NCBI RefSeq assembly: GCF_051175565.1 | Contig: NZ_CP195105.1 | Coordinates: 2,790,001 to 2,854,000, forward strand | Length of the DNA: 64,000 nucleotides | Direction of reading: 5' to 3' | Source of the DNA: Daejeonia sp002484105 | Lineage (GTDB): Bacteria > Bacteroidota > Bacteroidia > Flavobacteriales > Weeksellaceae | Shown: piece by piece, positions 59,829 through 64,000 of the stretch | How the letters are laid out: every line of letters starts with the position of its first letter | Position numbering within the stretch: the stretch's first letter is position 1 | Program-made: the position numbers and the translations under genes | Notes under the pieces: generated by a model | What the model saw: only the letters and a program-made list of their open reading frames with translations | Told to the model about the DNA's origin: nothing | Databases searched by the model: none

Positions 59829-60800
59829 TCACTTCCCGTAAATTTCCGGGTTTATCAGATGTGGCATCTGCTTGCCCTGCGACCAGGCAATCAGATTTTC
59901 GGCGGCACAAACGGACATTCCTTCCCGCGCCTCGATGGTAGCCGAACCGATATGTGGAAATACACAGACATTCGGCAGCCTGAGCAGCGGATTATGCACA
60001 CACATGGGTTCTGGATGGGTAACATCAAGCCCAGCAGCCCAGATTTTGCCATTCACAAGAGCTTCATACAAATCGTCTTCACGGATAAAGCCTCCGCGCG
60101 CTGTATTGATCAGGATGGCTGTCGGCTTCATCTGCGAGAATATATCCACATTGAAGAGTCCTGCATCTTCTTCCGAATAACTGGCGTGAATACTGATCAC
60201 GTCTGATTCCTTCACCAGAGTCTCAAACGAAACATAGCGAGCGCCAAGCTTCTGTCCGGCTTCCACATTCTGATGCCGGTTGTGGTAGATGACATTCATC
60301 CCAAATGCATCCTTACATTTCCGCGCCATTTCGAAACCGATACGTCCCAGCCCCAGAATTCCTATTGTTTTGCCATAAAGTTCCTGCCCGAGATTCTCCA
60401 GCGGATCAAAACTTCCCCAGCGTCCGTCTTTCACTTTCAGGAAATAGTAGGAACCCCATCGCGCCACAAACTGCATGAGCAGAAAAGCGATATCGGAAGT
60501 TGCTTTTGTGAGCACACCGGGTGTGTTGCCTATGGGAATTTTCTTTCGGGTTGCTTCCTTAATATCCACATTGTTGAAACCTACAGAATGCAGGGCAACC
60601 GCTTTGATATTGGGATATGAAGAGAAAAAACTCTTGTCGGGGGCAAGTGAAACAGCGAGCAGTGCATCGCAGTTTTTCAGATATCCGTCCAGTTCATAAC
60701 GGCTGAGTTCGTTTTTGGGAGCAATGATAACGTCAAGGCCAGCCTCCTCCAACAGGGTAATGCCCTTCTGTGCTATTCTTTTGTTGATAAAAATCTTCAT
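59829..60800 (-). CDS. D-2-hydroxyacid dehydrogenase family protein
   Basis: The start is ATG 60800 (MKIFINKRIAQKG); an ATG at 60809 adds three residues and cannot be excluded. The 323-residue protein has NAD(P)-binding motif GKTIGILGLGRIGFEMA (about 142-158). The catalytic triad region includes INTARGGFI (Arg), LDVTHPEP (Glu-containing) and VFPHIGSA (His), and the substrate loop is HSVGFNNVD. It resembles glyoxylate/hydroxypyruvate reductase (GhrB-like) more than PGDH, since no ACT domain follows. It reduces 2-oxo acids to D-2-hydroxy acids; the specific substrate is not determinable. It is monocistronic or transcribed after the acidic small protein, with a terminator between. Confidence 0.9.
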   Translation of the reverse strand: MKIFINKRIAQKGITLLEEAGLDVIIAPKNELSRYELDGYLKNCDALLAVSLAPDKSFFSSYPNIKAVALHSVGFNNVDIKEATRKKIPIGNTPGVLTKATSDIAFLLMQFVARWGSYYFLKVKDGRWGSFDPLENLGQELYGKTIGILGLGRIGFEMARKCKDAFGMNVIYHNRHQNVEAGQKLGARYVSFETLVKESDVISIHASYSEEDAGLFNVDIFSQMKPTAILINTARGGFIREDDLYEALVNGKIWAAGLDVTHPEPMCVHNPLLRLPNVCVFPHIGSATIEAREGMSVCAAENLIAWSQGKQMPHLINPEIYGK

Positions 60801-60810
60801 AAATTGCATT

Positions 60811-60831
60811 AAAAAGCCGGAAAAATCCGGC
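60811..60831 (-). terminator. Terminator after the acidic small protein gene
   Basis: On the minus strand GCCGGA (60831-60826) pairs with TCCGGC (60821-60816) around a 4-base loop, followed by a U run (A run at 60811-60815). Confidence 0.75.
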
Positions 60832-60859
60832 CAAGTTGTAGTGTTTATTTAAAGCTGTA

Positions 60860-61147
60860 TCAGCTGTTGTCATCCTGTTCAAGATCTTCGTGGTCGTCCC
60901 CGCCCAGACTCCAGTAATTGTTTTCTTCATCTTCCGAACCGATTTCTTCCTGATCGTTGTCGAGCTCCGAACCTGGTACATCGATATTCATTTCCATATC
61001 ATCCTGTTCTTCCTCTTCATCCAGCGGAACTCCGTTTTCGTCCACACGAACCCGTTTCTGGTTGCTGAAAATATCCTGATCAGCATCGTAATTCATCTCA
61101 CGAAGCTGCTCGTTCTGTTCTTTAATATTATTTTTACCGTCAGACAT
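60860..61147 (-). CDS. Small acidic protein of unknown function
   Basis: A 95-residue, very acidic protein (runs of Glu and Asp such as LDEEEEQDDMEMNID and GSEDEENNYW), probably disordered, with no signal peptide. The N-terminal MSDGKNNIKEQNEQLREMN is helical and charged. Homologous acidic small proteins are common in Flavobacteriia, but no function is assigned. It stands between the dehydrogenase and pcm on the same strand, with its own terminator. Confidence 0.7.
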   Translation of the reverse strand: MSDGKNNIKEQNEQLREMNYDADQDIFSNQKRVRVDENGVPLDEEEEQDDMEMNIDVPGSELDNDQEEIGSEDEENNYWSLGGDDHEDLEQDDNS

Positions 61148-61239
61148 TGTTTTGTTTTTTTACAGACTCAAATATAGCCTGAAAAACAAATTTTTCCATT
61201 ACAGATTATCTTTGAAATTTTATATGATTTTCAGCGCGG

Positions 61240-61890
61240 TTATTTGTGGGTATTGTTCAGCATCGGAACAAATTTGTAAGCACCGAATTCTTCCTTCTCA
61301 AATTCCTTTTCTGATATTTTGGTAAAACGGTAAAGAATCTGTTCATCGGGTTTCCCGAGTGGGATCACCATTTTTCCTCCTGTTTTCAGTTGTTTGAGAA
61401 GTTCGGTGGGGAGTATCTCTGCACCACAGGTCACGATCACCCTGTCGAAGGGTGCAAAAGTAGGCAATCCGGCAAATCCGTCTCCGAAGCTCTGAAATTT
61501 GGGTTTAAGGTTAAGCTCACGGAGTTTTCTGCTGGAAAAATCAAAGAGATCCTTCTGGCGCTCCACTGTATACACCTGCGCTCCGAGAGCTACGAGCACC
61601 GCGGCCTGATATCCGCTTCCTGTGCCAATTTCGAGAACTTTGTCTCCAGATGTGACATGGAGAAGCTCCGACTGCTCTGCCACCGTCGAAGGATGAGAAA
61701 TCGTCTGGCTTGCCGCAATCGGGAAAGCGCGGTCTTCGTAAGCAAAATCCTCGAAAATGCTTTCGATAAAAAGGTGGCGTGGCACAGCATTCATCGCATC
61801 AAGCACCTTCTGATCTATGATGCCGACCTTGTCGTGGAGATACTGAATCAATTGCCTGCGTTTGCCTTTGTGCAGAAATGAGTCGTTCAT
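61240..61890 (-). CDS. pcm: Protein-L-isoaspartate O-methyltransferase
   Basis: A 216-residue SAM-dependent methyltransferase. The N-terminal helix-rich part contains AMNAVPRHLFIE (about 34-45) and the substrate loop AFPIAASQTISHPSTVA (about 65-81). The SAM motif is DKVLEIGTGSGYQAAVLVAL (about 88-107). FDRVIVTCGA and a C-terminal VIPLGKPDEQ follow. The sequence order is that of PCMT. It repairs isoaspartyl residues formed by ageing of Asn and Asp in cytosolic proteins. It is usually not essential and is active in stationary phase. Standard length. Confidence 0.94.
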   Translation of the reverse strand: MNDSFLHKGKRRQLIQYLHDKVGIIDQKVLDAMNAVPRHLFIESIFEDFAYEDRAFPIAASQTISHPSTVAEQSELLHVTSGDKVLEIGTGSGYQAAVLVALGAQVYTVERQKDLFDFSSRKLRELNLKPKFQSFGDGFAGLPTFAPFDRVIVTCGAEILPTELLKQLKTGGKMVIPLGKPDEQILYRFTKISEKEFEKEEFGAYKFVPMLNNTHK

Positions 61891-61988
61891 CAGTTTTAAC
61901 GCTTTTGCACAAATTTATGCAATTAAAAAATAAAAGTAAAGCCTCTGTCTGTCAAAAAAAATCATTATAAAAGCTGACGGATATTGTC

Positions 61989-62019
61989 TTTAAACACGCT
62001 GCTAAAATTGCTATCTTTG
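61989..62019 (+). promoter_or_regulatory. Promoter of the Gfo/Idh/MocA gene
   Basis: The -7 element TATCTTTG (62012-62019) matches TAnnTTTG. TTTA (61989-61992) lies 19 bases upstream in the -33 place. The ATG follows at 62034, giving an almost leaderless transcript. Confidence 0.6.
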
Positions 62020-62033
62020 GACAAAAATTTTAT

Positions 62034-63017
62034 ATGCTGAAAGCAGGACTCGTAGGTGCAGGACACCTCGGAAAAATACATCTGAAACTCCTCCAGCAGT
62101 CGGAAAAATACGAACTGGTGGGTTTCCACGACAATGATGCGGAAAACGGAAAAAAACTGGAAGCAGAATTCGGTTACAGATTCTTTGAAGATTTTGACGA
62201 ACTGCTCTCGCAGATCCAGATGCTGGATATTGTGACGCCCACCATTTACCATTACGACTATGCCATGAAAGCCATTCACCATGGTCTTCATTTTTTCATC
62301 GAAAAACCGGTAACACAAAACCTGAAACAGGCCGAAGATATTATCCGGAAATGTGAAGAGAAAGGTATCAAAGCACAGGTAGGCCATGTCGAACGCTATA
62401 ATCCGGCTTTTATTGCCACCAAAGACTATATCAGAAATCCGATGTTCATCGAAATCCACCGCCTGGCAGAATTCAACCCGCGTGGCACAGATGTATCGGT
62501 AGTACTTGACCTGATGATCCATGATCTGGACATCCTGCTGAGCATCGTAAAATCAAATGTAAAAGATATCCATGCCAGCGGCGTTTGTGTGGTGAGCAAA
62601 ACCCCCGATATTGCCAATGCAAGAATTGAATTCGAGAACGGATGCGCAGCCAATCTGACGACTTCCAGAATATCGATGAAGGCCATGAGAAAATCCAGAT
62701 TCTTCCAGAAAGATGCTTATATTTCTGTGGATTTCCTGGACAAAAAAGCAGAAGTCATCCGCATGAAAGAAGCACCGGCAGAACCGTCCCCATTCGATAT
62801 GATTATCGAAAATGCCGACGGCGAAAAGAACCAGATTATTTTTGAATATCCGGATATCCATCCCAACAATGCCATCCTTGACGAACTGAATTCTTTCGCA
62901 GATGCCATTGAAGAAAACAAGCCAATACAAGTCTCGCTGGAAGACGGAACTGAAGCGCTGAAAGTCGCCCTGAAAATTATGAACCTGATTGAGCAGGCAC
63001 ACCTGGCAATAAAATAA
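62034..63017 (+). CDS. Gfo/Idh/MocA family oxidoreductase
   Basis: A 327-residue protein with an N-terminal Rossmann fold (AGLVGAGHLGKIHLKLLQ, about 4-21) and the family-defining FIEKPVTQNL motif (about 88-97). The C-terminal alpha/beta domain has HVERYNPAF and VLDLMIHDLDILLSI (the His of IHD is the usual catalytic-site residue). Family members oxidise or reduce sugars, inositols or nucleotide sugars with NAD(P). The substrate cannot be inferred; some flavobacterial members lie in cell-envelope sugar clusters, but no such neighbours are seen here. It precedes the broken beta-lactamase gene by 39 bases on the same strand. Confidence 0.9.
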   Translation: MLKAGLVGAGHLGKIHLKLLQQSEKYELVGFHDNDAENGKKLEAEFGYRFFEDFDELLSQIQMLDIVTPTIYHYDYAMKAIHHGLHFFIEKPVTQNLKQAEDIIRKCEEKGIKAQVGHVERYNPAFIATKDYIRNPMFIEIHRLAEFNPRGTDVSVVLDLMIHDLDILLSIVKSNVKDIHASGVCVVSKTPDIANARIEFENGCAANLTTSRISMKAMRKSRFFQKDAYISVDFLDKKAEVIRMKEAPAEPSPFDMIIENADGEKNQIIFEYPDIHPNNAILDELNSFADAIEENKPIQVSLEDGTEALKVALKIMNLIEQAHLAIK

Positions 63018-63056
63018 AACCGGCAGCAAAGGATTTTAACCTACAAAAAATTTTTA

Positions 63057-63944
63057 ATGAAAAACTACCGCTTCCTGTTGCTGATGATCTTGATCAGCAG
63101 TTTCTTCTTTGCCCAGCGCACGCTCCTTGCAAAAGTGGATTCCATTGCAGGAAAGGATGCTACAATAGCCGTTTCTGTAAAAGGAATGGATTTCCCTTTT
63201 GAATTCAACAATGAGAATTCGGAACGTCATCTCCCGATGCAGAGTGTCTTCAAATTCCACATTGCATGCACCGTGCTGAACTTTGTGGATAGGGGAAAAC
63301 TCAGTCTGAACCAGAAGATTTTTGTTTCAAAAAAAGATTTTCTGCCCGATACCTGGTCGCCCATCCGTGAAAAATATCCACAGGGCAACGTCCGCCTGAA
63401 ACTTTCTGAAATTCTATATTATACCGTTGCGATGAGCGACAACAATGGCTGTGACATCCTGCTTCGCCTGATTGGTGGGACAGACACCGTGCAGAAGTTT
63501 ATGGATACAAAAGGAATCCATCATTTCCAGATCCGGTACAATGAAGAACAAATGCACAGCTGATGGGATTTTCAGTTTGAAAATTACACGACAAGCCATT
63601 CTCTGGCAGAGGTTCTGGATCAATTCTATCAAGGAAAATTATTGTCGGCTGCTTCCACAAAATGGTTGATGAACATTCTGCTGAAAACCACCACCGGAAC
63701 CAATAAGCTAAAGGCCGGACTGCCCGCAAACACACCTATTGCGCACAAAACCGGAGCATCGGGAAGAAAAGACGGTATTGCTGCTGCAGAAAACGATATG
63801 GGAATTATCACGCTGCCAGACGGCAGACATTATGCCATTGCTGTACTTGTGAGCAACTCGCCTATGCCGGATGACGCAAATTGTGCAGTCATCGAAAAAA
63901 TTTCGCGCGCCGTATGGAATTTTCTGAATAAACAGTATCTTTAG
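63057..63944 (+). pseudogene. Class A beta-lactamase (subclass A2, PER/CGA-like), nonsense-interrupted
   Basis: One reading frame from ATG 63057 to TAG 63944 would encode 295 residues, but a TGA at 63561-63563 (codon 169) splits it. Before the stop are a signal peptide ending FFFAQ, the active-site motif SVFKF (Ser63, Lys66), SDN (127-129) and the omega-loop NEEQMHS with the deacylating Glu in the position of Ambler 166. After the stop the same frame continues WDFQFENYTTSHSLAEVLDQ, a KTTTG-type segment and HKTGASGRKDG (KTG at 231-233). All catalytic parts are therefore present except across this codon. The MH-(A/S)-x-DxQVQYQNW pattern and overall layout are those of PER and the Chryseobacterium CGA/CIA enzymes, which hydrolyse cephalosporins. 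No frameshift is needed. Confidence 0.88.
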
Positions 63945-64000
63945 GAACAGTATTATCATCCCTGAAAAAAACAAAAATCTTTACAGAAACATGAAAAATA
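63945..64000 (+). other. Window end; possible start of a further gene
   Basis: After the beta-lactamase stop there are 46 bases of AT-rich sequence, then an ATG at 63991 followed by AAA AAT. This could be the start of the next plus-strand gene, but three codons are too few to judge. Confidence 0.2.

Noticed and set aside
1..64000. CRISPR arrays, tRNA or rRNA genes, intact insertion sequences, prophage
   Set aside because: Looked for repeated spacers, cloverleaf-like and rRNA-like sequences, transposase motifs and phage structural genes. None was recognised by eye. A tRNAscan, ISfinder or phage search would be decisive.

Overview
The window looks like chromosome from a member of the Bacteroidota, class Flavobacteriia, most likely Chryseobacterium or a close relative (Weeksellaceae). 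The evidence is type IX secretion cargo with type A and type B sorting tails, a SusC/SusD starch-type locus, a PorV/PorQ-type barrel, a PER/CGA-like class A beta-lactamase relic, few Shine-Dalgarno sequences, and several promoters of the Bacteroidota form TTTG-N19-TAnnTTTG. No rRNA, tRNA, CRISPR array, intact insertion sequence or phage was recognised.

Layout. 1-2.3 kb: the end of a fumarylacetoacetate-hydrolase family gene, a paaG-paaI pair and a small unknown gene. 2.6-5.2 kb: clpB with a clear terminator. 5.5-11.05 kb: a sugar operon of LacI regulator, fructokinase, MFS sugar permease, LamB-type porin and ketohexose 3-epimerase, with two copies of a palindromic operator candidate and a strong terminator. 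11.2-18.9 kb: secreted and surface proteins (a type B T9SS cargo protein, an exported phosphatase-family enzyme, a three-gene secreted cluster) around a 2,4-dienoyl-CoA reductase-like SDR. 18.9-23.5 kb: an Lrp-type regulator with an EEP-family protein, then a large T9SS-exported GH13 enzyme. 23.5-28.3 kb (minus strand): Uup-type ABC-F protein, EamA permease, PorV-like barrel and an exported unknown. 28.5-32.7 kb: a CarboxypepD_reg-like protein, a 5'-nucleotidase, a GH25 lysozyme, NDH-2 and trmD. 32.7-33.25 kb: a scar with an AT-rich gene fragment and a REP-like hairpin.

33.3-41.9 kb (minus strand) is the branched-chain amino-acid operon ilvD-ilvB-ilvN-ilvC-(twin ABC ATPase)-ilvA. It is preceded by what reads as a complete attenuator: a near-perfect promoter, an 18-residue leader peptide made almost entirely of Ile/Val/Leu, an antiterminator arm directly after its stop codon, and a terminator. 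42.2-56.8 kb (minus strand) is a malto-oligosaccharide locus: susC, susD, two SusE/SusF-type lipoproteins, GH97 alpha-glucosidase, a DUF1186-like protein, a neopullulanase-like GH13, an NTF2-like protein and an SLC45-type permease. Internal terminators split it into transcription units. 57.1-64 kb: metG, a cobalamin-riboswitch-like RNA with its own terminator in front of an acyl-CoA thioesterase, a D-2-hydroxyacid dehydrogenase, an acidic small protein, pcm, a Gfo/Idh/MocA oxidoreductase, and a class A beta-lactamase gene broken by one in-frame TGA.

The observations most worth following are the ilv attenuator, the B12-riboswitch-like element on a thioesterase gene, the self-contained rare-ketose operon, and the beta-lactamase pseudogene. 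All functions are assigned by reading motifs in the sequence; no database search was run.
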